Assembly: GCA_934667125.1 (NCBI GenBank)
Contig: CAKULF010000001.1
Span: 186,001-250,000 of the forward strand
From: an uncultured Candidatus Melainabacteria bacterium
GTDB taxonomy: Bacteria; Cyanobacteriota; Vampirovibrionia; Gastranaerophilales; Gastranaerophilaceae
Length of the DNA: 64,000 nt
Reading direction: 5' to 3'
Below are positions 36,163 to 45,923 of this stretch, one piece after another. A program made the translations under genes and the position numbers. The notes beneath the pieces were generated by a model. It was not told where the DNA came from. It did not search any database and saw only the letters and a program-made list of their open reading frames with translations. Numbering within the stretch: position 1 is the first letter of the stretch; every line of letters begins with the position of its first letter.

Positions 36163-36528
36163 TTTATGTTCCCTTTCATTGAAATAATTTAGTTGCTAAA
36201 TAATCCCTTACATAGAATTAAAACCATGTAAATTTAAAAATTTTACATATACAATACTCATTTTTTACAAAATTTAACATAAATCCTGTGCCTTTCATAC
36301 TACCAAAAAATTTTACACAAATCAAATCTTGATATACTATGTATATTCCACAATATATAAAAATTTAACATTATTTTACATAAGGGCAAAAAAATTTTTT
36401 TTGGTGTTTTTTTTCTAGTAAAATATATAAAAAATCATCAATTTAATTTATTGAGATTAAGTAATTAATGTTTTATTATTGAATAGCAATATATTATATT
36501 GCCGGTGCTATTTAAAGGAATTAATGTA
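36163..36528. promoter_or_regulatory. Divergent intergenic region of the two-partner secretion pair
   Basis: 366 bases, very AT-rich, with no plausible gene. It must hold both promoters. An octamer TTT(T/A)ACAT, or its complement, or one-base variants, recurs at 36226, 36241, 36263, 36273, 36311, 36364 and 36374; the first two form an inverted repeat. An A7-T8 tract (36388-36402) and a further T8 run follow. The repetition suggests a binding site array that coordinates both genes, which is inference from sequence alone. Confidence 0.4.
36451..36479 (+). promoter_or_regulatory. Promoter of the TpsB-like gene
   Basis: TTGAGA (36451-36456) and TATTAT (36474-36479) with a 17-base spacer, about 50 bases before the chosen GTG start. 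A reasonable match to the housekeeping sigma consensus. Confidence 0.5.
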
Positions 36529-38328
36529 GTGTATAAAACAATTTTGAAAAATGTGAAATACTGCTCAATTGCTCTAGCGACTTGTTTAATTATGACAAGC
36601 AGTGCAGTATACGCTGAAGATCCATCAACCATGTCTGGTCTGCAAAATATGGTTGGTAATTTTGATGCTGGTGTAATCGACCAATCTAATTTAAGACAAA
36701 TCAAAGATTATGAACAAAAAATTAGAGACGATAGAGAAAAAGAACATCAGGAAGAAAACATTCAGATGAACAAACAAATGAAAGATCAAATGAAAGATCT
36801 TCCAAATAAAGAGGTTAGTTTTCAATTAAACTCTATCCATATTACAGGTAACACTGAATATACGGAAGAACAATTGATGAACCTTGTTTGTCAAAAAATA
36901 GGTCAAGAAGTTACAATCAATGACCTTATTGCAATGTCCAACGTAATCACAGAATTTTATCAAAGAAATGGTTACATCTCTACAACTGCTTATCTTCCAC
37001 CTCAAAAAGTTGAAGATGGTAATGTTGAAATCGTTGTAATGGAAGGTAAATACGGAAACATTACAATTGAAGGCAATAAATGGGCAAGAAAAAAATATTT
37101 AAATGCAACTTTCTTAAGAGATAAAAACATTAAAGAAGACAAAGTATTAAATATTGCGGATATTCAAGAATCTTTAAGAGAATTGAACGCAACAGACTAT
37201 ATTAAAGGTGCTGTAGCATTACAAGATAACGAAGATTCTGAACAATATACAGACTTAACATTAAATGTTAAAGACCGTTTCCCAATCGACTTTGACTTCA
37301 GATTTGATAACCAAGGTCGTTCTTCTGTTGGTTTAAATCGTTTCACTATTTTTGCCGGCATGAAAAACTTAACAGGTTTTGGCGATCAACTTTTATCAAC
37401 AACTTCTTTAGCTAGAAGCACTGTTGGACAAGGTGTTTTCTATTCAGTTCCAATCGGAAGACACGAAACCAAGTTAAATATCGGTTATTCTTATTCAGGT
37501 ACTAAACTTGATAGAGGTCCATACAAAGACCAAGATATCAGAGGTAAATCACACGCATTCTATATCGATTTATCAAGAAGATTGATTAAAACTGAAAACT
37601 ATAAATTATATGGCGATATCGCATTTGATATGAGAAATTCAAATACTACGGCATACGGTCATGACCTACCCGGTAGCGGATATAGAACTCGTGCTATCAA
37701 ACTTAATTTAACAAATATCAAAGATGATAGATACGGTAAATGGTATGCAAATATCGGTTTAGCAAAAGGTATAGATATCTTTGGAGCTACAAACTCATCT
37801 GTATTTAACACAGTTCCAGGGGTTGACCATAGAAGAGTTCCAACAAACAGAATGTTCAAGGTTCAAGCTTCAGCTACTCGTTTACAAGTTCTACCTTGGA
37901 GAATGTTAGGTATCTTTACTGCTAACGGTCAATGGGTAAACAGAGATGTTTGGTATGCCGATAAAATGCAAATTGGTGGTATTTCATCAGTTCGTGGTTT
38001 TGAAGAAGGCTACTTCTTAAGAGATTACGGTGTTACAGCTAATGCTGAATTCAGAGCGCCTGTTCCATTCTTAAATCACTTACCTGAAAAACTTAGATTT
38101 ATCGATGATTCAATCAGATTGGCAGCGTTCTGCGACGTTGGTTGGTTCGGCGATTATAATAGAAGCGTTCCAAGCTCATCATTTGTAATGAGTGTTGGTG
38201 GCGGTTTAGTTCTTAAAATGACAAGATACTTGTCAGGTAACATCTACTTCGGTGTTCCAATTGTAAACAAACCTCAAGACGCTTCAAGCTTCAGAGTCCA
38301 CTTTATGGTTACAACAAACATCCTATAA
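36529..38328 (+). CDS. Two-partner secretion transporter (TpsB/FhaC/ShlB family)
   Basis: 599 residues. I choose the GTG at 36529 with AAGGA nine bases ahead; it gives a clean signal peptide (YKTILKNVKYCSIALATCLI, cleavage after VYA). A plug-like helix and linker rich in Gln/Lys follow, then two POTRA domains (VSFQLNSIHITGNTEYTEEQ; VEIVVMEGKYGNITIEGNKW), then a 16-strand beta-barrel with the motif GGISSVRGFEEGYFLRDYG, the conserved lid-loop VRG.E signature of the family. It is an outer-membrane pore that exports its TpsA partner; the partner is divergently transcribed at 32485 rather than in the same operon. Confidence 0.88.
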   Translation: MYKTILKNVKYCSIALATCLIMTSSAVYAEDPSTMSGLQNMVGNFDAGVIDQSNLRQIKDYEQKIRDDREKEHQEENIQMNKQMKDQMKDLPNKEVSFQLNSIHITGNTEYTEEQLMNLVCQKIGQEVTINDLIAMSNVITEFYQRNGYISTTAYLPPQKVEDGNVEIVVMEGKYGNITIEGNKWARKKYLNATFLRDKNIKEDKVLNIADIQESLRELNATDYIKGAVALQDNEDSEQYTDLTLNVKDRFPIDFDFRFDNQGRSSVGLNRFTIFAGMKNLTGFGDQLLSTTSLARSTVGQGVFYSVPIGRHETKLNIGYSYSGTKLDRGPYKDQDIRGKSHAFYIDLSRRLIKTENYKLYGDIAFDMRNSNTTAYGHDLPGSGYRTRAIKLNLTNIKDDRYGKWYANIGLAKGIDIFGATNSSVFNTVPGVDHRRVPTNRMFKVQASATRLQVLPWRMLGIFTANGQWVNRDVWYADKMQIGGISSVRGFEEGYFLRDYGVTANAEFRAPVPFLNHLPEKLRFIDDSIRLAAFCDVGWFGDYNRSVPSSSFVMSVGGGLVLKMTRYLSGNIYFGVPIVNKPQDASSFRVHFMVTTNIL

Positions 38329-38359
38329 TAAATACATAGGATAAAGAAAATAAATAAAA

Positions 38360-38386
38360 CCGCAGGCACAACGCTTGCGGTTTTTT
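38360..38386 (+). terminator. Terminator after the TpsB-like gene
   Basis: The CCGCAGGC/GCTTGCGG hairpin (CCGCA pairs with TGCGG) is followed by six T, just after the transporter gene. Confidence 0.8.
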
Positions 38387-39147
38387 AATGCTATGATTAT
38401 CAACATTTAATATGCAATCTATAACAAAATTAATCAAATAAGTTTTTGCTATAGTTTTTTTCACTATTAAACCTTTCAGCGAAAATTAGCTATAAATAAT
38501 ATCTAAAATTTAACAAATTAAATAACTCAAAATCTAACAGCAAAAGACTTGACAAGACTATTAAACAAAAAACACACCAAACAAACTTGACTAAAATTCA
38601 TTAAATACAGGAAGCTCAACCAATAATACCAAAGCAAACAACATTTGGCTATAGCATTGCTAAAAAATATAAATTAGCCATCAAAAAAAATCTCATAAAC
38701 TCAATTTTTGCTATCAAAACGCAAAAATATCGACCACAAATAAATATCCTTTAGCTGTTGTCAATCACAATATAAAACTACAAACAAAAAGCCATTGTTT
38801 TGCGTTAATTGAAGCTCAAAAATTTTTGAATAAAATAAAATTTCCACTACAAACAAATATCCTATAGCCAGCATTATTACACAATTCAATTATTGCAAAA
38901 TTGATTGATAGTTGAATTTAACTGCACTTTTAAGCAAAGAAATCTATAGAAATCCATAAAGCAAATTTCTATAGCCATTTTCTAATTATTAATTAAAATC
39001 AATCATAAAACGGCTCAAAATAAAGTTTCTATAGACACATTTTCCGTCCCAACTATCATTCACCAAAAACAGTACAAGACAATACATGTTAAATAAGCAG
39101 ACCATTATTAAATTTTGCTATAGAAAAATCGGCTATAGATTTTTTCT
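38387..39147. other. Non-coding region with dispersed CTATAG-type repeats
   Basis: About 760 bases without a supportable gene, AT-rich on both strands. The short core GCTATAG, CTATAGCC or a variant recurs at least eight times (for example near 38448, 38649, 38871, 38945, 38967, 39036, 39118 and 39132), several preceded by TTTCT or AATATCC. The phrase AAATATCC(T)ATAGC near 38868 matches a segment upstream of the small frame at 8730, and ATAGCCATTTTCTA near 38972 matches one near 51884. The region lies between the convergent TpsB-like gene and the end of gspF. Confidence 0.5.
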
Positions 39148-40356
39148 TTACTGTTGATAAGCTTGGAACAACGGCAAGTACAACGCAAGAGCCAAAATAC
39201 CAACAATAATACCGATAAAGATCATAAGCATTGGTTCAATTAGCTTCGTAAAGCCATCAATAACGCCATCTAATTTTTTATCAATAAAATTAACGCAATG
39301 ATACAACGAATCGCCCAAACGACCAGATTGTTCACCTGTTGCAATCATAAAAGTCATCATAGTAGGAACTTCATCCACCGCTTTAAGCGCAACAGATAAG
39401 TGTGTACCTTGTTGAACCTTTGTTGCAACTTGCATAATCGCCGTTTTTAAAACAAAATTTTCCATTGTTAAATTTGCCAAAAATAAACAGTCAACAATCG
39501 GAATACCAGCCTCATAAGCAACTTGAAGAACCGCAATAAAGTTAGCAAAATTTGAATATTTCATCATTTCAGACAACATTGGCAATCTTAATGAGAGTTT
39601 ATCAATCCAATGTCTAATAGTCGGGTTTTGATAGCCTGTTCTGATTGAAAAAATAAACCCAAAAACCGCAATAATACAAAGCGGCCAATATTTCTTAATA
39701 AATATACCAGCATTCATACACGCTTTTGTAATCCAAGGAAGCGGTTTTCCAAGGTTGTTGAACATTTCATCAAACGCAGGAAATACAAAAACAAGCATAA
39801 TTATAATTGCTATAATCGCAAGAGCTACAACAATTGCAGGATAAATCAAAGCACCAATAACTTTAGATTTAATGGCATCTTGCTTTTTCAACAAATCCAA
39901 CATACGTACAAGGGTTTTATCCAATTCCCCAGAGTCTTCCCCTGCTTTTACAAGCCCGATATAAACCCTTCCAAATACCAAACGATATTTTTCAAGAGTT
40001 TCGCCAAGAGTTGAACCGCCAATGATTTGTTTTCTAAACTCATGGCTCATGCTTCTTATTCTAATTGAATCTGAATTTTGTTCGATAAATAATAAAGATT
40101 CAATAATTGGAATACCTGTTGAGGTTAAAATTTCCAATGTTGAAGTAAAATCGATTTTTTCTCTTAAACTTAGGGTGCTGATTTTGCCATATTTAAGCTT
40201 ATTCTTTTTATTAGCGCTCTCATCTGCCACAACGGAAACAGGCAAAAGCCCCATTGCACGCACTTTTTTTCTAGCCTCAGCGATATCATCAGATTCAACT
40301 GTGCCTGTAACAAAATTTTTATTGTCTTTTAAAGCTTTGTACTTAAATATTGCCAC
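39148..40356 (-). CDS. gspF: Type II secretion/type IV pilus inner-membrane platform protein GspF
   Basis: 402 residues with the GspF/PilC layout: a leading soluble part (YKALKDNKNFVTGTVESDDI, the family's AxxARxxLRxxG-type segment AEARKKVRAMGLLPVSV), two repeated GspF helical domains (LREKIDFTSTLEILTSTGIP and MLSEMMKYSNFANFIAVLQV) and three membrane helices. Polytopic platform for pseudopilus or pilus assembly, activated by the GspE ATPase. Last gene of a gspC-D-E-F-ordered operon; its ATG overlaps the gspE stop by one base. Confidence 0.92.
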   Translation of the reverse strand: MAIFKYKALKDNKNFVTGTVESDDIAEARKKVRAMGLLPVSVVADESANKKNKLKYGKISTLSLREKIDFTSTLEILTSTGIPIIESLLFIEQNSDSIRIRSMSHEFRKQIIGGSTLGETLEKYRLVFGRVYIGLVKAGEDSGELDKTLVRMLDLLKKQDAIKSKVIGALIYPAIVVALAIIAIIIMLVFVFPAFDEMFNNLGKPLPWITKACMNAGIFIKKYWPLCIIAVFGFIFSIRTGYQNPTIRHWIDKLSLRLPMLSEMMKYSNFANFIAVLQVAYEAGIPIVDCLFLANLTMENFVLKTAIMQVATKVQQGTHLSVALKAVDEVPTMMTFMIATGEQSGRLGDSLYHCVNFIDKKLDGVIDGFTKLIEPMLMIFIGIIVGILALALYLPLFQAYQQ

Positions 40357-42671
40357 TATATTTCACTCGCTAAGCCTAAAATTCTTACTTGTTCATCAAT
40401 TGTTGTTTCGCCCTCTAAAATGTGTCTTAAACAAGACATTTTAAGGGTTTTCATACCTTGCTTAACTGCATAATCTTCAATTTCAACATCATGCGCACGT
40501 TGAGCAATCATTTTTCTAATTTCATTATTCATAACTAAAATTTCAAGAACCGCCAAACGTCCTAAATAGCCCGTGTTTTTGCAGTTTGGACAACCATGGG
40601 GTCTATATAATTTAGTTTGAGTCAATTGCTTAATTTCAACAGGATCAGTCAAAATTTTTCTAGCTTCTTCTTCGGTTGGATAATATTCTTCTTTGCACAT
40701 CGGACAAAGTTTTTTAACCAAACGTTGAGCAATAATGCCTGATAAAGTTGAAGAAATTAAATAATCTTTTGCGCCCATTTCAATCAAACGGGTAATCGTT
40801 GCTGCAGCTGAATTTGTGTGGACAGTTGATAATACCAAGTGACCTGTTAAGGAAGCTGAAATAGCAACTTCAAGCGTTTCGTAGTCACGAATTTCGCCGA
40901 TTAATATCGTATCAGGGTCTTGTCTTAAAATTGCACGCAAAGAATTTGCAAACGTGATACCTGCTTTTGTATTAATTGACGATTGGTTAACGCCCTCCAA
41001 CTTGATTTCAACCGGATCTTCAATTGTTGTAATATTAACGCTATCAGAGTTCATATATCTTAAAAGCGCATACAACGTTGTTGTTTTACCTGAACCCGTT
41101 GGACCTGCTGTTAAAACAATACCGTGCGGAGCTGAAACAAGATATTTAATCTTTTTGATATCGTCTTCATAAGCCCCTACTATTTCGATTTTATCAGCTT
41201 TTGCTTGAACAGAGTCCATTTGCGGTGCAAGTACACGGATAACCATCTTCTCACGACCAGCGACAGGCAAAGTATTTACACGAAAATCTTGAGCTTTATT
41301 TTTATATTTCAAAGTAAATGAACCATCTTGCGCACGTCTGTGTTCTGCAATATTCATTCTTGAAAGAACTTTAAATCTTGAAATAACCGAACTATCAACT
41401 TTTGGCGGAATTTTGAGAGCATTAACCAAAGAACCATCAATTCTAAGGCGCACCCTGTATCCGGTTGAAAGTGGCTCAATATGGATATCTGAGGCACGTC
41501 TGTCTATCGCCATGGTTATAATTTTATTTGCCAATTGAGAAACAGCGCCGCTCGAATCTTGAACTTCTTGTTCAACTTGTTCCCATAAATCCGTCGAATT
41601 AGCGTCAGATTCCTCATCTTCATCAATCTTTTGCAAGATTTCTTCTGTATCTGAATTATCAACGTTGTAATATGTATTTAAGAAATTTTCAAATTCAACG
41701 TGCGTTACAAGCACAATTGAAGGCTTCAGTCCTGTTTGATAAACGATTTCATTGATAACCTTAGTATCATTAGGGTTTACCATACCAACAACGAGGGATT
41801 TATCAGTCATGCTCAAAGGAATAACTTTATTAATTCTAACAAATTCCTCGGGCAAAATTGATATTGCTGTCGGAAGCGCTTTTAATTGCTCGCTTGTCGC
41901 ATATTTTAAGCCCATTTGAGCGCCAAGAGCTTCTTTTAAATCTTTAATCGTAACAAAACCAAGTTTGACAAGAATTGAACCCAACGGAACGCCTTGCGCT
42001 TTGCTTTCGCCAAGAGCAATTTCAAGCTGTTTATCATTAATCAAGCCTTCTTCCATTAATATTTCACCAAGTTTTTTAGTTCTTGGAGAAGAAACTTTTG
42101 ATAAATCGCCTTTACCTGTTTTAGATTCATCTTCCTTTGGTTCTATTTTATTTTCAATTTCAGGAGCCGATTGCTCTTCATCTTCGTTTTCATCGTTATC
42201 AAAATCTAAATCAGCGTCAATTTCATCTGCTTTATTACCATCTTCATCAGCGCCATCTGAAAAATCCAATGAAACGTTGTCTTCGTCTAAATCTATATCA
42301 CCATCGGAAGAAATATTTAAAAAATCGTCGTCATCGTCATCTACAATATCATCGTCGTCATCGTCTTTTACATGCAATAACGACATATCAACCTGACCAT
42401 GGTTTTGAGAAAACTTTTTCAAAAAAGCATTAAACAACAAATCAAAATTATCTTTTGTTAGATAAATAAATTCAATTTTGTTATCAATAATTTTTGAAAC
42501 GTAATCAATGATTTTATCTTTATTTGAAGAAGAATACACAGCTATAAAAAAGACGTCATTTTGCATATTGACAGGCACAAAAGATAACTCTTGTGCCTCT
42601 GATAATTCAAATTTGTCAGCTAATTCAAAATTTATTTTTCTAATTAGTTTGTTTATTATACTATTATCCAT
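40356..42671 (-). CDS. gspE: Type II secretion/type IV pilus assembly ATPase GspE
   Basis: 771 residues. Divergent N-terminus, then an unusual acidic stretch with tracts of aspartate (about 104-180), an MshEN domain (about 196-255, LGEILMEEGLINDKQLEIAL), then the GspE/PilB catalytic core: Walker A GPTGSGKTTTLYALL (about 522), Asp box, Walker B ILIGEIRDYETLEVA and His box, and the zinc-binding CPMC and CPNC pairs near the C-terminus (about 657-697). Cytoplasmic ATPase powering assembly of pseudopili. MshEN domains can sense c-di-GMP, so the operon may respond to that messenger. In the C-D-E-F gene order of type II secretion. Confidence 0.94.
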   Translation of the reverse strand: MDNSIINKLIRKINFELADKFELSEAQELSFVPVNMQNDVFFIAVYSSSNKDKIIDYVSKIIDNKIEFIYLTKDNFDLLFNAFLKKFSQNHGQVDMSLLHVKDDDDDDIVDDDDDDFLNISSDGDIDLDEDNVSLDFSDGADEDGNKADEIDADLDFDNDENEDEEQSAPEIENKIEPKEDESKTGKGDLSKVSSPRTKKLGEILMEEGLINDKQLEIALGESKAQGVPLGSILVKLGFVTIKDLKEALGAQMGLKYATSEQLKALPTAISILPEEFVRINKVIPLSMTDKSLVVGMVNPNDTKVINEIVYQTGLKPSIVLVTHVEFENFLNTYYNVDNSDTEEILQKIDEDEESDANSTDLWEQVEQEVQDSSGAVSQLANKIITMAIDRRASDIHIEPLSTGYRVRLRIDGSLVNALKIPPKVDSSVISRFKVLSRMNIAEHRRAQDGSFTLKYKNKAQDFRVNTLPVAGREKMVIRVLAPQMDSVQAKADKIEIVGAYEDDIKKIKYLVSAPHGIVLTAGPTGSGKTTTLYALLRYMNSDSVNITTIEDPVEIKLEGVNQSSINTKAGITFANSLRAILRQDPDTILIGEIRDYETLEVAISASLTGHLVLSTVHTNSAAATITRLIEMGAKDYLISSTLSGIIAQRLVKKLCPMCKEEYYPTEEEARKILTDPVEIKQLTQTKLYRPHGCPNCKNTGYLGRLAVLEILVMNNEIRKMIAQRAHDVEIEDYAVKQGMKTLKMSCLRHILEGETTIDEQVRILGLASEI

Positions 42672-42684
42672 TTTTAATCAGTTT

Positions 42685-44586
42685 CTATAGGTCGTATATT
42701 TTTCCGCTTGGTTGATTGTCACTATTATCCAGTGCAGTTGAATCGCCATCTTTAATAATATGAGGAGTTACAACCATAACCATTTCATTTCTTTCTTTGT
42801 TGCTTGAACTTTTTCTAAAGAATGCACCAACGAAAGGTAGGTCAGATAATAATGGCATTTTGCCGTTTGTTTGATCTTCTGTTTCTTTGATTAAACCTGC
42901 AAGAATCAATGTTTCACCATCACGAACTCTTATATTTCTAAGCTCTAAGTCACGTCTTTGTAATAATGTAGCTGCAACATTGCCGTCTGCGTCAGTTACT
43001 CTTGATTTTACTGTTGCAAATTCAGGAGTGATGTTCATCGCAACATATCCATCCGGAGAGATGAAAGGCACGATTTCAACTTTAATACCTTCATCTGAAC
43101 CGATATTATATGTTCTTTGAGCAGTACCTGTTTGACCTGAATCTGTATTTGTTGAAGTCAAATATTGACTTGTTACAGATTGAATATAGTCAGAAGTCAT
43201 ATCTATCGTAGCTTTTCTGCCGTTTGTAACCATAATCTTAGGATTTGTTAACACTCTTCCGTTTTGATGATCGATTGCATATTGAAGAGTATATAATAAA
43301 GCATGGTTGTTTGACCTTGTTGCCGTTTGGTTTCCGCTCTTATCAAGAACTTCATGACCCCACATAAAGAATGGATTTGAAGCACTGCCAACCGTGAAGT
43401 TTGTTCCGTCAAAACCTAGTGAAATGAACGGTGTATATAAGTTCCAAGTGTTATTGAATGCTTTTGAACCTATGTCATTCAATTCAATAATTGAAACTTC
43501 GATATAAGCCATCATTTGTTTTTTATCATGTTCAGCAATGAAATCTTTAATCATTTCAGCTTGTTCAACAGAACCGCCATAAACCCCGACTCTTCCTAAA
43601 TCTGTAAAATAAGCTACAGACATTGGTTTTGTTGGGAATGATGTTAAGTTTTCGCCTGATGTAGATGATGAAGAAGATGAACCGCTTGAAGAGGAATTAC
43701 TGCTACCGACTTGACAAGCAACAATACCGCCACCAAGAACTATATCTTCGTTTTCCGTATCATCATTTTCTTCCCCTTTAGAAGAGCTGTCAGATGAATT
43801 TGAAGATTGGAACAAAGAATCGCAAATCAAAGCAGCCATTTCTTTTGGAGTTGTGTGATTAACTTTGAAATTGCTAACCAACGGTTTTGTATCTAATGAC
43901 GGTAAAATTCTTTTAACCGCCGCAACGTCCGCAGCCGAACCAAAAACTACAAGTTGGTTGGTTCTAGGATTTGATGTTACGATTGGTTGATTTGTTAAAC
44001 CGAAAATATTAGATGTAAAAATGTTGTCGTTTAAGAATTTTGCAACATCATCAGAATTAACATATCTAACAGGCAACATTGTCATGTTTTTTCTTGTGTA
44101 AGCGTTTGTTTTAGCTGCTTCAAGAGTCATAACCGTGATTGTATTGCCATCTTTAACATAAGTTAATTTAGATGATTTGAATATAACCATAAAAGCGTCG
44201 TTTAAGTTGATATTGTTTAAATCCAGCGTGATTTTTCCATCTACTGATTCGTCAAAAACAATATTTAATTTCGCTTTTGAAGCCAACATTCTTAAAACTT
44301 GTTTAAGGTCAGAATTTCTTAAAGACAAGTTAATTTTAGAATTTGAATTAGTAATAACAGGGCTAACATCCAATTTTAATGATGTTTCAACCCCTCTTGC
44401 TTCAGGAGAATTGATATTCAATAGAGCCGAATTTGTCTGCGCTTGTCCATATAAATATGAACTTGACATACTATCCAAATAGCTCAATTTTCCATCATCA
44501 TAACCAAAAGCAGTACTTGTAAGCATTGTTAAGCTTAAAAGTGATAAGCATATTTTATTTAAGTTTTTGCATATTGCTTTTTGCAT
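42685..44586 (-). CDS. gspD: Secretin (GspD/PilQ family)
   Basis: 633 residues. Signal peptide at the N-terminus (ICLSLLSLTMLTSTAFG). An STN-like N0 domain (NLSLRNSDLKQVLRMLASKA, IVFDESVDGKITLDLNNINL), then N1-type domains (VRYVNSDDVAKFLNDN, NPRTNQLVVFGSAADVAAVK), a serine-rich loop (about 297-313), and the C-terminal secretin gate with LEIVPFISPDGYVAMNITPE-like and VRDGETLILAGLIKETEDQT motifs, ending VVTPHIIKDG. It forms the outer-membrane channel, further evidence for a double membrane. Length is between PilQ and GspD; the C-D-E-F order favours GspD. Confidence 0.9.
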   Translation of the reverse strand: MQKAICKNLNKICLSLLSLTMLTSTAFGYDDGKLSYLDSMSSSYLYGQAQTNSALLNINSPEARGVETSLKLDVSPVITNSNSKINLSLRNSDLKQVLRMLASKAKLNIVFDESVDGKITLDLNNINLNDAFMVIFKSSKLTYVKDGNTITVMTLEAAKTNAYTRKNMTMLPVRYVNSDDVAKFLNDNIFTSNIFGLTNQPIVTSNPRTNQLVVFGSAADVAAVKRILPSLDTKPLVSNFKVNHTTPKEMAALICDSLFQSSNSSDSSSKGEENDDTENEDIVLGGGIVACQVGSSNSSSSGSSSSSSTSGENLTSFPTKPMSVAYFTDLGRVGVYGGSVEQAEMIKDFIAEHDKKQMMAYIEVSIIELNDIGSKAFNNTWNLYTPFISLGFDGTNFTVGSASNPFFMWGHEVLDKSGNQTATRSNNHALLYTLQYAIDHQNGRVLTNPKIMVTNGRKATIDMTSDYIQSVTSQYLTSTNTDSGQTGTAQRTYNIGSDEGIKVEIVPFISPDGYVAMNITPEFATVKSRVTDADGNVAATLLQRRDLELRNIRVRDGETLILAGLIKETEDQTNGKMPLLSDLPFVGAFFRKSSSNKERNEMVMVVTPHIIKDGDSTALDNSDNQPSGKIYDL

Positions 44587-44612
44587 TTTATATTTTCTCC
44601 CAAAGGTTCTTC

Positions 44613-45830
44613 TTATCTAGCATTTACCTGTATTTCATTTTCCGAAATATATGCTGGCGGTTTTTGTTTAGCGTTTTGATTATCAGCCGATAAACTATTC
44701 ACACTATAATATTGCTTTCCGCCGCCTTGTTTTGCAGTAAGGAATTGAGCATTTCCCTCAAATTTTGTTGTGATTTTAAATTCCTCGCCAACATTTGCTC
44801 TATATATATCTTTTCCATAAGAAACAATAACAGCATTTCGAGTAATATCCAAAACTCGATAATCATCCAATCTATCGCCTCTTTGAACAAAATAATCATT
44901 ATTATCAAGCGTTATAATTGCAGACGGTTTTTGTTCGTCATACATAATACCTGAAACAGCTATAGTAAGCATTTTATCCCTAACATCATTAACCACCCCA
45001 TAATCTTTAGGAGGTTTTGGAATATTAACTTTATCATAAGCTATTATTCTTTCGGGTTGTTGAATGTATTTTCCAAGTGGCATGAACGGATTATCTCTGC
45101 CTGTTGGGATAATTGTAACTATTTCTTTCTTTTGATTTTCTTCATTTTCTTTAATTTCATCTGTTGTTAATTTTTCACCTTGCTCTTCATTAACAACATC
45201 AATATTATCAGGATTTCTTTGCTCAATTTGCTCTGCTGTTGTGTTATTTAATTGCTCTTGAACATTTTCCTTAACTATAGAAGTATCATTGTCTTGAAAA
45301 AATGTGATGTAATAATATACACCCGCAACAACGATAACAAAGAATAATATAGCAACCAAAACAGGTGAAATTGAGCTCTTTTGCTGTTTAATTCCAATTT
45401 CATCTTTTCTTGAAATTATTTTATCGTCTTTAACTTCAGACTCATCAATAATAGGAACATCTGAAGCAGTTTCATCAAGCCCTTGAAGAGCGGAATCTAT
45501 ATCAATATCATTGACATCATTTTGATTAGTTTCATCATTATTAACCCCAAAAGCGTCAAATGCTTTTTGTTTTGGAGAAGAATCTTCTTTTAAAATTCGG
45601 TTTAATTCAGCGTCTTCTGCTTCTTCGTCATCCGAAACAAGCTCCAGTTCATCACCCAAGTTGATTAATTTGTCATCAACTTCGTCCTTAGAAGATTTGT
45701 CCTTAATAGAAACAACGTCGGATTTTTGAGCTTCATTAAGAGTTTCGTCCCAGCTAATCGAATCTAAATCGTCAACTTGGATTTCCCCATCACTATCAAT
45801 TATAAAGTCTTTTTCATTGTCTTCAAACAT
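44613..45830 (-). CDS. GspC/PilP-like secretin-binding inner-membrane protein
   Basis: 405 residues. Acidic cytoplasmic N-terminus (1-150), one transmembrane helix (about 154-178, SPVLVAILFFVIVVAGVYYY), a charged linker, then a small beta domain (about 275-375: GIMYDEQKPSAIITLDNNDY, FVQRGDRLDDYRVLDITRNA, VIVSYGKDIYRANVGEEF) with the HR-domain/PilP pattern of a strand pair around D..V..L..N..I. This domain links the inner-membrane platform to the secretin. Position as the first gene, just before gspD, supports a GspC role. Sequence similarity is modest, so no symbol is given. Confidence 0.65.
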   Translation of the reverse strand: MFEDNEKDFIIDSDGEIQVDDLDSISWDETLNEAQKSDVVSIKDKSSKDEVDDKLINLGDELELVSDDEEAEDAELNRILKEDSSPKQKAFDAFGVNNDETNQNDVNDIDIDSALQGLDETASDVPIIDESEVKDDKIISRKDEIGIKQQKSSISPVLVAILFFVIVVAGVYYYITFFQDNDTSIVKENVQEQLNNTTAEQIEQRNPDNIDVVNEEQGEKLTTDEIKENEENQKKEIVTIIPTGRDNPFMPLGKYIQQPERIIAYDKVNIPKPPKDYGVVNDVRDKMLTIAVSGIMYDEQKPSAIITLDNNDYFVQRGDRLDDYRVLDITRNAVIVSYGKDIYRANVGEEFKITTKFEGNAQFLTAKQGGGKQYYSVNSLSADNQNAKQKPPAYISENEIQVNAR

Positions 45831-45923
45831 TAATTTTAAAACTCTTTAATACTAATTTTAATACTATACTTTCATTATATCTTAAGTTTACTATGAGTTC
45901 CATTTTTGTCAAAATGTTACTAT

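Noticed and set aside
41965..42433. Serine-rich or His/Arg-rich open frames opposite the acidic part of gspE
   Set aside because: Antisense of the aspartate-rich stretch, which explains their odd composition.
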